A stretch of 32,708 bases of DNA from Muribaculaceae bacterium (GTDB lineage Bacteria; Bacteroidota; Bacteroidia; Bacteroidales; Muribaculaceae). The translations under genes were made by a program, and so were the position numbers. The notes beneath the pieces were generated by a model. It was not told the DNA's origin. It saw only the letters and a list, made by a program, of their open reading frames with translations, and ran no database searches. This document shows, in pieces, positions 1 to 9,157 of the stretch; positions within the stretch are counted from its first letter, which is position 1; the number at the start of each line of letters is the position of its first letter. The DNA lies in NCBI GenBank assembly GCA_022510445.1, contig JAFLTN010000019.1, forward strand, positions 1 through 32,708, in the 5' to 3' direction.

Positions 1-1311
1 AAATATATTCAATTTCTGATAGATGCATGGGGATGGTATTATGGAGAGGAACCAACTCCGGTTCCTGATGGTAATCCTATTCCTCCCAAACCATATGAAA
101 AAGAAAAGGAACAACAACCAATTGTTGTGACTCCTCAACCTGCTCCGATTCCTCAGCCTAGACCTCAACCAAAACCAATTGAACCGATTTATGAGCAACC
201 GGTTATTGATGATAATGTTTTGGCTTTTGATTTTTATGGGATACCAGCTAAAGTGAGATTCCCAAAAGAAATAAATCTAAAATTGAATAATGTAAAACCT
301 CAATCCATTGCAAATGGATGGGAAACTCTTTGTATAGATGAAATAAACAATACCATTCGCGATTGTCTCGAAGCAAGAATTCGATATAGTCTTTCCGATT
401 GGGCTTATCTACTGTTTTTAGAACAAGTTGGGAAAGCCTTTTCTAACAATCCTAATGAAGCAACATTATTGACAGCTTTCCTATACTGTCAATCAGGATA
501 TCAGATGAGATTGGCAGTTGACAATGATACCAATCTGAAACTATTATATGGAAGTGAACATCATATTTATAACCAGCCATATTTTAAGATTGATGGGGTG
601 ATGTTTTATCCTTTCGGAAAAATGTCTAATCAAATCAGTATCTGTAACGCTGAATTTGAAAGTGAGACACCTATGTCACTCATTATTGATACAGAGCAGA
701 CTGTTGGAAATCAATTATCAGATATAAGACATATACATTCTGATAAATACCCCCTTTTAGGAATCGATTCTAAGGTACCCATAGAATTGGTAAAATTCTT
801 TGATACATATCCCACTTCTCAGATCGGCAACAATCCCTTGACTAGATGGGCTATGTATGCCAATGTTCCTTTAGCAGAGAAAAGCAAAGAGTTAATATAT
901 CCGCAATTCAAGGAATTTCTATCCTCAAATTCAGAACTTGATGCTGCCAACAAATTATTGGATTGGGTCCAGACCGGTTTTATATATGAATATGATGATA
1001 AGGTTTGGGGTCACGACCGAGCTTTTTTTTCTGAAGAAACCCTCTATTATCCTTACGCAGACTGCGAAGACCGATCAATTCTTTTCTCTCGATTAGTCAG
1101 GGATCTTCTCGGACTTGATGTTGCATTAGTTTATTATCCTGGCCATTTGGCAACTGCAGTTGCTTTTAATGAAGATATCTATGGAGACGCCATGATGATT
1201 AATGGCCGTAAATTCACGGTCTGTGATCCCACTTATATTGGAGCTCCGGTTGGTGTCCAAATGCCCGGACTCGAGTATGACAAAACTGAAGCGATAGTAT
1301 TAAAAAGATAA
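1..1311 (+). CDS. Transglutaminase-like domain protein, 5'-truncated by the window edge
   Basis: Frame 1 is open from base 1 (KYIQFLIDAWGWYYGEEPTPVPDG...), so the track start at 127 (GTG) is not the real start. Pro-rich linker (PQPAPIPQPRPQPKPIEP), then a transglutaminase-like core YADCEDRSILFSRLVRDLLGLDVALVYYPGHLATAV...CDPTY giving Cys/His/Asp. Confidence 0.75.
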   Translation, partial: KYIQFLIDAWGWYYGEEPTPVPDGNPIPPKPYEKEKEQQPIVVTPQPAPIPQPRPQPKPIEPIYEQPVIDDNVLAFDFYGIPAKVRFPKEINLKLNNVKPQSIANGWETLCIDEINNTIRDCLEARIRYSLSDWAYLLFLEQVGKAFSNNPNEATLLTAFLYCQSGYQMRLAVDNDTNLKLLYGSEHHIYNQPYFKIDGVMFYPFGKMSNQISICNAEFESETPMSLIIDTEQTVGNQLSDIRHIHSDKYPLLGIDSKVPIELVKFFDTYPTSQIGNNPLTRWAMYANVPLAEKSKELIYPQFKEFLSSNSELDAANKLLDWVQTGFIYEYDDKVWGHDRAFFSEETLYYPYADCEDRSILFSRLVRDLLGLDVALVYYPGHLATAVAFNEDIYGDAMMINGRKFTVCDPTYIGAPVGVQMPGLEYDKTEAIVLKR

Positions 1312-1515
1312 TATCCTGAAATCACAATTGTCCTTTAATCTGTCATCTTTTGAAGCTCCGTGGTTAAGCGTTATGACACATTTAATAACGACAAAAAAAG
1401 ATAAATGGATGAAAGATTTTCTGAAATTAGTCGGAATTGAATATACATTCTATCGAACTAAATATCGAGATGCAGTTGGAAATTATTGGGTGTGAGATTG
1501 GGTGTTAAAACAACG

Positions 1516-1537
1516 AAAGCCTGAGAATCAGGCTTTT
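1516..1537 (+). terminator. Rho-independent terminator-like hairpin
   Basis: AAAGCCTGA-gaa-TCAGGCTTTTT: 9-bp perfect stem with T-run on the plus strand, between the convergent transglutaminase gene and tRNA. Confidence 0.7.
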
Positions 1538-1541
1538 TGGG

Positions 1542-1615
1542 TGGAGCATACGAGACTCGAACTCGTCACCTCTTGACTGCCAGTCAAACGCTCTAGCCAG
1601 ATGAGCTAATGCCCC
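1542..1615 (-). tRNA. tRNA-Ala (anticodon GGC)
   Basis: Reverse complement GGGGCATTAGCTCATCTGGCTAGAGCGTTTGACTGGCAGTCAAGAGGTGACGAGTTCGAGTCTCGTATGCTCCA. Cloverleaf with anticodon loop CTGGCAG, GTTCGAGTC T-arm, and acceptor containing the G3.U70 pair diagnostic of tRNA-Ala. Confidence 0.92.
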
Positions 1616-1725
1616 GGTTTCTTTTTGCAAATTTATAGATTTTTTTCCAACTACAAAAACTTTTTGAAAAATTAAAGATGAACCTTAGAAAAGATTCATC
1701 TTTAATTTTATATAAGTCAGGTCAA

Positions 1726-2481
1726 TTATTTTTTCCCTTTATTAAGCAAATCTTTTAATGCATTCACTCCGTTTGATACTGAGGAAGAGCCATTGTTATT
1801 ATCATTTGCTGAATTGGATGAATTAGTGGAAGAAGATGATGATGAAGAGGTTGAAACCATCTTAAATCCCAGGCAGGCACCGTCATAACTGTCTAAAAGA
1901 CTTGAAAGAGTAGATGCCACAGAATTACCTGTGAATTTTGCCACTGCAGATATAATATCCATTAACTTTGAGGCATCAAACATCAGTTTCAAGTTAGAAC
2001 CACTTTTCTCTATATAAGCTGTAAATTTACCAAGATTAATGGTGGTCACCTTAAAATTAAAAGCAAAGGTTCCGTCATCATTTTTTGAAATCACTCCTTT
2101 AAGTGTAAGGCCTTTTATCTTCATAGAAAAATTGGCGTCATTATCAATCGAAAGGGTCATTCCTGTGAGACCGAACTTTTCATAATAAGGTTTGAGCTTT
2201 GATTCAATTGAAGCTGCTCCTGCAATACCTCCTGCCTTCTGAAGGAAATTTTCACTTTTAAACGTAACAGCGGGGCCCTGGCTTACATAATCACCCACCA
2301 AGTCCTGAAGAGTAAGGTCTGATTTTGTGAAAACACCTTCAAGCACATTTCCGAGCACATCACCAATGCCTCCACCGTTTCCACCTAAACCCTTAAGGAG
2401 GTCGCCAAGTCCCTGAGCATTTCCACTTAAAGAGGAACCCACTATTGCCATCGCAATAAACAAATGTCTGAAAAATTTCAT
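1726..2481 (-). CDS. DUF4923-like (lipocalin-like) secreted protein
   Basis: Signal peptide MKFFRHLFIAMAIVGSSLSGNAQ; G-rich GLGDLLKGLGGNGGG; core KSDLTLQDLVGDYVSQGPAVTFKSENFLQKAGG...YYEKFGLTGMTLSID...YDGACLGFKMV resembles the Bacteroidales DUF4923 family. Confidence 0.7.
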   Translation of the reverse strand: MKFFRHLFIAMAIVGSSLSGNAQGLGDLLKGLGGNGGGIGDVLGNVLEGVFTKSDLTLQDLVGDYVSQGPAVTFKSENFLQKAGGIAGAASIESKLKPYYEKFGLTGMTLSIDNDANFSMKIKGLTLKGVISKNDDGTFAFNFKVTTINLGKFTAYIEKSGSNLKLMFDASKLMDIISAVAKFTGNSVASTLSSLLDSYDGACLGFKMVSTSSSSSSSTNSSNSANDNNNGSSSVSNGVNALKDLLNKGKK

Positions 2482-2514
2482 AATGTTATGTTAGTTTGAA
2501 TATTTATTAAGAGT

Positions 2515-4569
2515 TTACCTTACTCCCTTTTTTGAGACTTTTTTCTTCGGAGAAGGTTTAATCTTGCGAAGAACCATGGCTGTACGTGCCGGTATATACA
2601 TTTTCAGCCATCCTTTCCCGGAGGGGTCATATAAAGGATCGGGAGAAGTGAAATGATGCACTTTATCATCTACAAGTCCGAATCCTCCATATTCCGGATC
2701 ATCCGAATCCAGAACCACTTCATATTCTCCTGCAGGAGCTAAAAATCCATAACCTTCAAAACTTTTTACCGGATTCCAATTGAAAACAAACACCAGGTCA
2801 CCGCGCATGAAAGCCAGAATCTGATCATCATCTTTTTCCCAGAGTTTTTCCACAGGAAGAGCCTGGAAATTGAAAACTCCTGACACAAGCTCTATCATTG
2901 AATTATCAAATGAATTCAAGAACCGGTATTTCAGATCTTCCCGGTCAACCAGATCCCATTGTCTGCGGGCATATTTATAACTCCATCCGTTTCCCTCCCT
3001 GGGGAAATCTATCCATTCCGGATGGCCGAACTCATTGCCCATAAAATTCAGATATCCTCCGTTAATAGTTGCCAGAGTCACCAACCGGATCATTTTATGC
3101 AAAGCCATGCCCCGGGCTACTGTCATATCATTGTCTCCTGTCATCATATGCCAGTACATCTCCTTGTCGATAAGACGGAAAATAATTGTCTTGTCACCTA
3201 CAAGAGCCTGGTCATGACTTTCGCAATACGATATAGTCTTCTCATCGGCCCGTCTGTTTGTCAGTTCCCAGAAAATTGAAGTCGGATGCCAGTCTTCATC
3301 CTTCTTCTCCTTGATCATTTTAATCCAATAATCAGGAACCCCCATGGCCATGCGATAATCGAAACCTATTCCACCATCCTCAAATTTAACAGCCAGTCCG
3401 GGCATTCCGCTCATCTCTTCTGCAATTGTCACAGCTTTGGGATTAACCTCATGAATAAGGATATTTGCCAACGACAGATAGGTTATGGCATTTGTATCCT
3501 GGTTCCCGTCATAATAATCTGCATAAGAACCAAAAGCCTTCCCAAGACCATGGTCATAATATAACATGGAGGTGACGCCATCAAATCTGAATCCGTCAAA
3601 TTTAAATTCCTCAAGCCAATATTTACAGTTTGAGAGCAAGAAATGTAAAACGGAATTTTTCCCATAGTCAAACAGAAGTGAATCCCAGGCCGGATGTTCC
3701 CTCCGATTGTCGCCATAGAAATAGAGATCATAAGAACCGTCTAAACGTCCCAATCCCTCGATTTCATTTTTTACTGCGTGAGAATGAACTATGTCCATAA
3801 TCACAGCAATACCATATTTATGGGCTTCATCTATAAGCCTTCTTAAATCATCGGGAGTGCCGAAACGTGAACTGGGGGCATAGAAACTGCTGACATGATA
3901 ACCGAATGAACCGTAGTAAGGATGTTCCTGAATGGCCATAATCTGAATGGCATTATATCCGTCGGATGCAATTCGGGGTAGAATTTTTTCCCGGAATTCA
4001 TCATAGGTCCCTACTTCCTCCTTTTCCTGAGCCATCCCTATATGACATTCATATATCAAGAGAGGTTTGACATCGGGAGTAAATTTTTTAACCTTAAATT
4101 TATATGGTTTTGAAGGCGCATAAACCTGGGCGGAAAATATTTTTGTATCCGGGTCTTGCACCACTCTTTCTGCATATGCCGGTATTCTTTCTCCTTCTCC
4201 CCCTTCCCATCTGACAAACATTTTATAAAGATCACCATCATGAAGTTCATCCTCTGACAAACTTAACTGCCAATCTCCATAATTTATCTTTGTGAGTTTG
4301 TATTTTTCATCAAGTCTCCAGTCAGAGAATGTACCGGTGAGCCATATCTCCTTTGCATTCGGAGCATATTCACGGAAAATCCAGCCACCTCCGGGAAGAT
4401 GATGAAGACCGTAATATTTATACGCATTTGCGAAATCGGAGAGAGAGCCGTTTGAAGCAGCTGTAAGTTCATCAAGTTTTCTTATAACATCCTGATGACG
4501 TCCTTCAATGGCCGGAGCATATGGTTCGAGCCAGGGATCATTCCTTAAAAAAGCCAATTTCTTTTTCAT
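2515..4569 (-). CDS. glgB: 1,4-alpha-glucan branching enzyme (GH13, CBM48-like N-terminus)
   Basis: GH13 motifs DIVHSHAVKN, DGFRFDGVTSMLYYDHG, TIAEEMSGMPGL, YCESHDQALVGDKT; N-terminal GGGWIFREYAPNAKEIWLTGTFSDW; full length 684 aa. Confidence 0.93.
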   Translation of the reverse strand: MKKKLAFLRNDPWLEPYAPAIEGRHQDVIRKLDELTAASNGSLSDFANAYKYYGLHHLPGGGWIFREYAPNAKEIWLTGTFSDWRLDEKYKLTKINYGDWQLSLSEDELHDGDLYKMFVRWEGGEGERIPAYAERVVQDPDTKIFSAQVYAPSKPYKFKVKKFTPDVKPLLIYECHIGMAQEKEEVGTYDEFREKILPRIASDGYNAIQIMAIQEHPYYGSFGYHVSSFYAPSSRFGTPDDLRRLIDEAHKYGIAVIMDIVHSHAVKNEIEGLGRLDGSYDLYFYGDNRREHPAWDSLLFDYGKNSVLHFLLSNCKYWLEEFKFDGFRFDGVTSMLYYDHGLGKAFGSYADYYDGNQDTNAITYLSLANILIHEVNPKAVTIAEEMSGMPGLAVKFEDGGIGFDYRMAMGVPDYWIKMIKEKKDEDWHPTSIFWELTNRRADEKTISYCESHDQALVGDKTIIFRLIDKEMYWHMMTGDNDMTVARGMALHKMIRLVTLATINGGYLNFMGNEFGHPEWIDFPREGNGWSYKYARRQWDLVDREDLKYRFLNSFDNSMIELVSGVFNFQALPVEKLWEKDDDQILAFMRGDLVFVFNWNPVKSFEGYGFLAPAGEYEVVLDSDDPEYGGFGLVDDKVHHFTSPDPLYDPSGKGWLKMYIPARTAMVLRKIKPSPKKKVSKKGVR

Positions 4570-4609
4570 ATCTGGTATGGGTTATATTTCAATTTCAAAT
4601 TCCGTTTAA

Positions 4610-6304
4610 TTATATAACGCCGTGAGTTCTATTTTTTCTCAACCGGTCTCTTCTTTTAGGTTTCCTCACCGGATAATTGATTTTCTGTTCCGAATTCTCC
4701 TTCGGTATATCTTTTAGAGTATTATCATGAATGTTCCCGGATTCAACACGCAATGATTTCCTTATAGCATCCCTGATAAACGAGGAATGAACGGTATTTC
4801 CTTTTAAAACGGAAATGACTCCTAAAACATATTCATCTTTATTCCTATACCCGAGTAACTCATATAATCCGCACTCGGATAAAAGTGGTTTATGATTGAA
4901 GACCTTAAGCAAATAGGCATAATCTTCTTTCCGCATACAATTTTCAAATTCTTTATGAAGTTCATTATAATGACCGCGCGGATTCAGAAGATTTATCAGC
5001 TTTCTGAGGTGAGCTTCCATTGCTGTGATGCAAGTAAATCTGGCATCAATCTTTGATTCCACCTCCCTTTTAACTCTATGTCGGACGTGTTGCAAGACTT
5101 GTGATTCGAGGTGACGTCTGAATTCTTCGAATGCTCTTTTCTTTACTTTGTTAAAAATCTGATCCGGATTTTTTCCTCTCACCTCTGCCATTTGCCGTAT
5201 GACGTCTTCAAGAAGGAAAAGATTTTCCACTTCCGCCACATCCGGCACCATAATTAATTTTTTTCTTAGATACTCCACCTCCCGGTCTGTTCTTCTATCC
5301 CTGTCAACAAGACCATGACTTTCAAGATGATGCATATTTTTTATGCCGTTGAAAGAGCGGGTGGTTTCAATAACTTTATCACATGAGCCTAAAGGTTTGA
5401 CTGTATAATCCGGGAATACTAAAGGATATAGTTTTGAATCTATGCTGTGGCTGATATCCCCCTCTATGAAAAGTACCGGTTTTCTGGTCCCGACAAGATC
5501 CACGAAAATATCTTCTGTGACCTCTCCCGGAGAAAAAATTTCATAATCCCATTCTTGTCTCTTGGCATCAAAACTTTTAACCCAAAGAATTACATTCCGG
5601 GTGCGGGAGCTTACAAACTCAACATCGACTGAATTATAAATAAAAGTGCAATCCGGTCGGAGACCTTCAATAGAATTCCATAAAGACTTTAAAACCGACG
5701 GATGAAGAAAAAGTGACGGAGAATCAATAAAAACCACTGCATTCTCCATCGCATAAAGAGCTCCGGCCACATAATACAACACAGTTTTCTCTCCCTGACT
5801 TAATTTCTCCAACGGTATTAAGTCATCTCCGGAATCTGTAGAAAACATCAGGTTGCCATTCGATCTGATTATCCGGTTGCCCGGAAAAATCATTTCCCAA
5901 ACTTTAGCCAGCCGGTCAAGTTTTGTCGGTTTTAAAATCAGAGAACCTGCCTTCCCCTTATTTTCCTCTTTAATTTTCATTAAATAATCGAATTCATCTG
6001 TGAAAAGCATATAAGTGATCTTTTCAAGTTCACTGACTGCGTCGGTGCGCATATAAGGTCTTTTCACAGCCGATTCCCGGAAAAGCTGATCGATGCTTCC
6101 GGGTCTATCGGATTCTTCCCTTTGGGGAAAAGGAGCACTTACGGCAGATAGGCAATAGGTTCTTGAACCTGTTAATTCCATAAGTTTCTCCATGAATTTT
6201 GATTTTCCTGCACCGCTTCCTCCTATAATAGTTAACTGTCGGGCATCAGGAAGATGCGGCACACTTTTTCCATCTATCAGAGGCGGGAGTTTGATTGAAA
6301 ACAT
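4610..6304 (-). CDS. AAA-family ATPase fused to a DUF4435 (TOPRIM-like) domain; PARIS AriA-AriB-like architecture
   Basis: Walker A GGSGAGKS, ABC-type signature LSQGEKTVLYY, degenerate Walker B AVVFIDSPSLFLHPS, then C-terminal KPVLFIEGDISHSIDSKLYPLVFPDYTVKPLGSCDKV...GLVDRDRR...PDVAEVENLFLLEDVI as in DUF4435. Start moved to ATG at 6304 (MFSIKLPPLIDG): the track start at 6349 is a TTG overlapping promoter-like sequence. Confidence 0.78.
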   Translation of the reverse strand: MFSIKLPPLIDGKSVPHLPDARQLTIIGGSGAGKSKFMEKLMELTGSRTYCLSAVSAPFPQREESDRPGSIDQLFRESAVKRPYMRTDAVSELEKITYMLFTDEFDYLMKIKEENKGKAGSLILKPTKLDRLAKVWEMIFPGNRIIRSNGNLMFSTDSGDDLIPLEKLSQGEKTVLYYVAGALYAMENAVVFIDSPSLFLHPSVLKSLWNSIEGLRPDCTFIYNSVDVEFVSSRTRNVILWVKSFDAKRQEWDYEIFSPGEVTEDIFVDLVGTRKPVLFIEGDISHSIDSKLYPLVFPDYTVKPLGSCDKVIETTRSFNGIKNMHHLESHGLVDRDRRTDREVEYLRKKLIMVPDVAEVENLFLLEDVIRQMAEVRGKNPDQIFNKVKKRAFEEFRRHLESQVLQHVRHRVKREVESKIDARFTCITAMEAHLRKLINLLNPRGHYNELHKEFENCMRKEDYAYLLKVFNHKPLLSECGLYELLGYRNKDEYVLGVISVLKGNTVHSSFIRDAIRKSLRVESGNIHDNTLKDIPKENSEQKINYPVRKPKRRDRLRKNRTHGVI

Positions 6305-6327
6305 GAAACTGAAACTTAATTGGTTTT

Positions 6328-6359
6328 CAAAGATAATAATTTTTTTCAAAATTCAACAA
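6328..6359 (-). promoter_or_regulatory. Bacteroidota-type promoter for the AAA-DUF4435 gene
   Basis: Minus strand TTG (6357-6359)-N21-TATCTTTG (6328-6335), matching TTG-N~20-TAnnTTTG; ATG at 6304 lies about 24 nt downstream. Confidence 0.55.
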
Positions 6360-6466
6360 AGGTTTCATGCCACTTTTTAAGTAAATTTGTGGGTGCAATA
6401 GTTGGTGGATAAACATTTCATCTGTTAAATTAAATTTTGAAAATTAGAAAGTTAACTTAAAATAAT

Positions 6467-7078
6467 ATGTTTTCAGGTATAGTAGAAAATGCCTTAGAGG
6501 TAGTGAATCTGAGGGAAGAGGGATCAAATCTTCATATAACCATGAAATGCCCGTTTTGCGATGAATTGAAGATTGATCAAAGTATCTCACATAATGGAGT
6601 ATGTCTAACTGTTGTTTCATTACCGGGAAACGGCACCTACACGGTTACGGCTATAAAAGAAACCCTTGAAAGGTCTAATCTGGGAAATTTAAAAATCGGA
6701 GATCTTGTAAATGTTGAAAGATCAATGAAAATGGACGGACGTCTCGACGGACATATAGTTCAGGGCCATGTAGACACCACAGCCGTGTGTGAAGAAGTTG
6801 AGACTCTTGACGGAAGCTGGCGTTACCGCTTTAAATATTCCATCTCTGCTGAACTTGCGCGAAAGGGTTATATGACCGTGGAAAAGGGGTCAATAACAGT
6901 TAATGGAGTAAGTCTCACCGTTTGTGATTCTGAAAAAGATTCTTTCAGTGTTGCCATAATCCCTTATACTCATGACAATACTAACTTCAGGAGAATAATA
7001 AAAGGAAGCATTGTAAACCTTGAATTTGACATAATAGGAAAATATCTGGCAAGATTAAACGAATTTAATCAGAAATAA
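6467..7078 (+). CDS. ribE: Riboflavin synthase (alpha subunit)
   Basis: MFSGIVENALEV start; two repeated lumazine-binding halves (ISHNGVCLTVV and ITVNGVSLTVC); GHIVQGHVDTT; 203 aa. Confidence 0.95.
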   Translation: MFSGIVENALEVVNLREEGSNLHITMKCPFCDELKIDQSISHNGVCLTVVSLPGNGTYTVTAIKETLERSNLGNLKIGDLVNVERSMKMDGRLDGHIVQGHVDTTAVCEEVETLDGSWRYRFKYSISAELARKGYMTVEKGSITVNGVSLTVCDSEKDSFSVAIIPYTHDNTNFRRIIKGSIVNLEFDIIGKYLARLNEFNQK

Positions 7079-7083
7079 AGGAT

Positions 7084-7809
7084 ATGACATCTGAGAAAGA
7101 AATTAGCTACATTCCGAAAATAATCGTTGCTATCGATGGTTTTTCATCATCGGGGAAAAGCACTATGGCGCGGGAATTGGCTAAAAGAGTGGGATATATC
7201 TACATTGATTCCGGAGCCATGTATAGAGCTGTCACTCTTTTTGCAATGAATCATGGATTGATTGCCGGCGATGGGAATGTATCAAAGGAAGAATTAATCA
7301 GAGCCCTACCCTCACTTGACATAAAATTTCAGCCATCAGCCGGAGAAGATGGCATTCAACACACCCTGTTAAATGGTAAGGATGTGGAACAGGAGATAAG
7401 GTCGATGGGAGTAAGCCACAATGTCAGCCCAATTGCTGAAATTCCTGAAGTAAGACAACGTCTGGTTGAAATTCAGCAGGAATTCGGCAAAGATAAAGGC
7501 ATTGTAATGGACGGCCGAGATATCGGGACAACAGTCTTTCCGGAAGCGGAACTCAAGATATTTGTGAATGCCGGAGTCCATGAGAGAGCCCGCAGAAGAT
7601 GGCGGGAATTAGTTCAGAAAGGGACCGACATCAATTTTGAAGATGTGCTCAGAAATCTGGAAGCTCGAGATAAAATAGATACCACCAGGGAAGTTTCCCC
7701 GCTTAGAAAAGCTCCGGATGCTGTAGAATTGAACAATGATGCAATCACCCATGAAGAACAGATGGAATGGCTATTGAAAATCTTTCAAGAAAGAACTGAA
7801 AATTTATGA
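7084..7809 (+). CDS. cmk: Cytidylate kinase
   Basis: IIVAIDGFSSSGKSTMARELAKRVGYIYIDSGAMYRAVTLFA...GIVMDGRDIGTTVFPEAELKIFVNA...RARRRWREL. Confidence 0.95.
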   Translation: MTSEKEISYIPKIIVAIDGFSSSGKSTMARELAKRVGYIYIDSGAMYRAVTLFAMNHGLIAGDGNVSKEELIRALPSLDIKFQPSAGEDGIQHTLLNGKDVEQEIRSMGVSHNVSPIAEIPEVRQRLVEIQQEFGKDKGIVMDGRDIGTTVFPEAELKIFVNAGVHERARRRWRELVQKGTDINFEDVLRNLEARDKIDTTREVSPLRKAPDAVELNNDAITHEEQMEWLLKIFQERTENL

Positions 7810-8684
7810 AAGTTGAAATCGATTCCAATTCCGGTTTCTGTTTTGGAGTAGTAAATGCCATCAGAAAAGCTGAAAAAGAGTTGGACGACACCGGGCAATT
7901 ATATTGCTTGGGTGATATTGTTCATAATGCAAGGGAAGTTGAAAGACTTCAGGCAAAGGGGCTTCAGACCATCACCCACAATGATCTGGAAAATCTTAAG
8001 AATGTAAAAGTTCTGTTAAGAGCCCATGGCGAACCTCCTAAAACTTATAAGATGGCTTCCCGAAATAAAGTGGAGGTTATCGATGCAACATGTCCTGTGG
8101 TTCTTCAGCTTCAGAGAAGAATTAAAAAGGCTTATGACGAAGGGGAAATTGAAGAAAAAAAAGGAGGAGTGAAACCCCTTATTGTGATATATGGGAAGAA
8201 CGGCCATGCTGAAGTCAACGGTCTCGTTGGCCAAACAAATGGGGAAGCCGTTGTTATTCAGAATAAGGATGAATTAGATTCAATTGATTTTCAAAGAGAC
8301 ATAATTCTTTATTCCCAAACCACAAAATCCCTTGAAGGCTTTCGGGAAATAGTAGAGGAAATCAAAAACAGGAAAAAGGGAGGCAAATTCGAATATTATG
8401 ACACCATATGCCGTCAGGTTGCAAACCGTATGGAAAAAATGAAAGAATTTGCAAAGAATCATGACGTTGTTATTTTTGTAAGCGGAAGCAAAAGTTCAAA
8501 TGGTAAAGTTTTGTTTGAGATGTGCAAGGAGGTGAATCCATCCACCTATATGATATCCGATGAAACAGAACTTGATTCAAAATGGACTGAGGATGCGGCT
8601 TCGGTAGGCATCTGCGGGGCTACCTCCACACCTCTATGGCTTATGGAGAAAGTAGCCGGGACAGTAAAATCAGGGAAACAATAG
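7806..8684 (+). CDS. ispH: 4-hydroxy-3-methylbut-2-enyl diphosphate reductase
   Basis: MKVEIDSNSGFCFGVVNAIRKAE, LRAHGEPP, IDATCPVVLQLQRR, DTICRQVANRMEKM; 4-bp ATGA overlap with cmk. Confidence 0.95.
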   Translation: MKVEIDSNSGFCFGVVNAIRKAEKELDDTGQLYCLGDIVHNAREVERLQAKGLQTITHNDLENLKNVKVLLRAHGEPPKTYKMASRNKVEVIDATCPVVLQLQRRIKKAYDEGEIEEKKGGVKPLIVIYGKNGHAEVNGLVGQTNGEAVVIQNKDELDSIDFQRDIILYSQTTKSLEGFREIVEEIKNRKKGGKFEYYDTICRQVANRMEKMKEFAKNHDVVIFVSGSKSSNGKVLFEMCKEVNPSTYMISDETELDSKWTEDAASVGICGATSTPLWLMEKVAGTVKSGKQ

Positions 8685-8688
8685 AGTT

Positions 8689-9153
8689 ATGCCAATAGAA
8701 GATTTTAAGGATCCTCGGGATGAATTTTTCATGCAAATGGCTTTAGAAGAAGCCAGGAAAGCTTATGAAGAAGATGAAGTGCCTGTCGGGGCTGTGATTG
8801 TTTCAAACGGAAAGATCATAGCAAGGGGACATAATTTAACCGAGACATTAAACGATGTCACTGCCCACGCTGAGATGATCTCCCTTACAGCTTCAACTGA
8901 ACATCTTGGAGGGAAATATCTCCCTCAATGCACAATATATGTGACCGTTGAACCGTGCATTATGTGTGCCGGCGCTTTAGGATGGAGCCAGATCGGAAGA
9001 ATAGTTTATGGAGCCGATGATCCCAAAAAAGGATTCACGAAATTCTGCTCTTACGGAATTTCACCGTTACATCCCAGAACGATTGTAACAAAAGGGATTC
9101 TTTCCGAAGAATCCTCCCAACTGATGAAAGATTTTTTCAGGAAAAGAAGATAA
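8689..9153 (+). CDS. tadA: tRNA-specific adenosine deaminase (nucleoside deaminase)
   Basis: FMQMALEEARKAYEEDEVPVGAVIV; zinc motifs HAEM and EPCIMCAGAL; 154 aa. Confidence 0.9.
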   Translation: MPIEDFKDPRDEFFMQMALEEARKAYEEDEVPVGAVIVSNGKIIARGHNLTETLNDVTAHAEMISLTASTEHLGGKYLPQCTIYVTVEPCIMCAGALGWSQIGRIVYGADDPKKGFTKFCSYGISPLHPRTIVTKGILSEESSQLMKDFFRKRR

Positions 9154-9157
9154 AGAA

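Noticed and set aside
2959-4475. Several short ORFs on both strands within glgB
   Set aside because: Embedded in a clear GH13 gene in other frames; no independent support.
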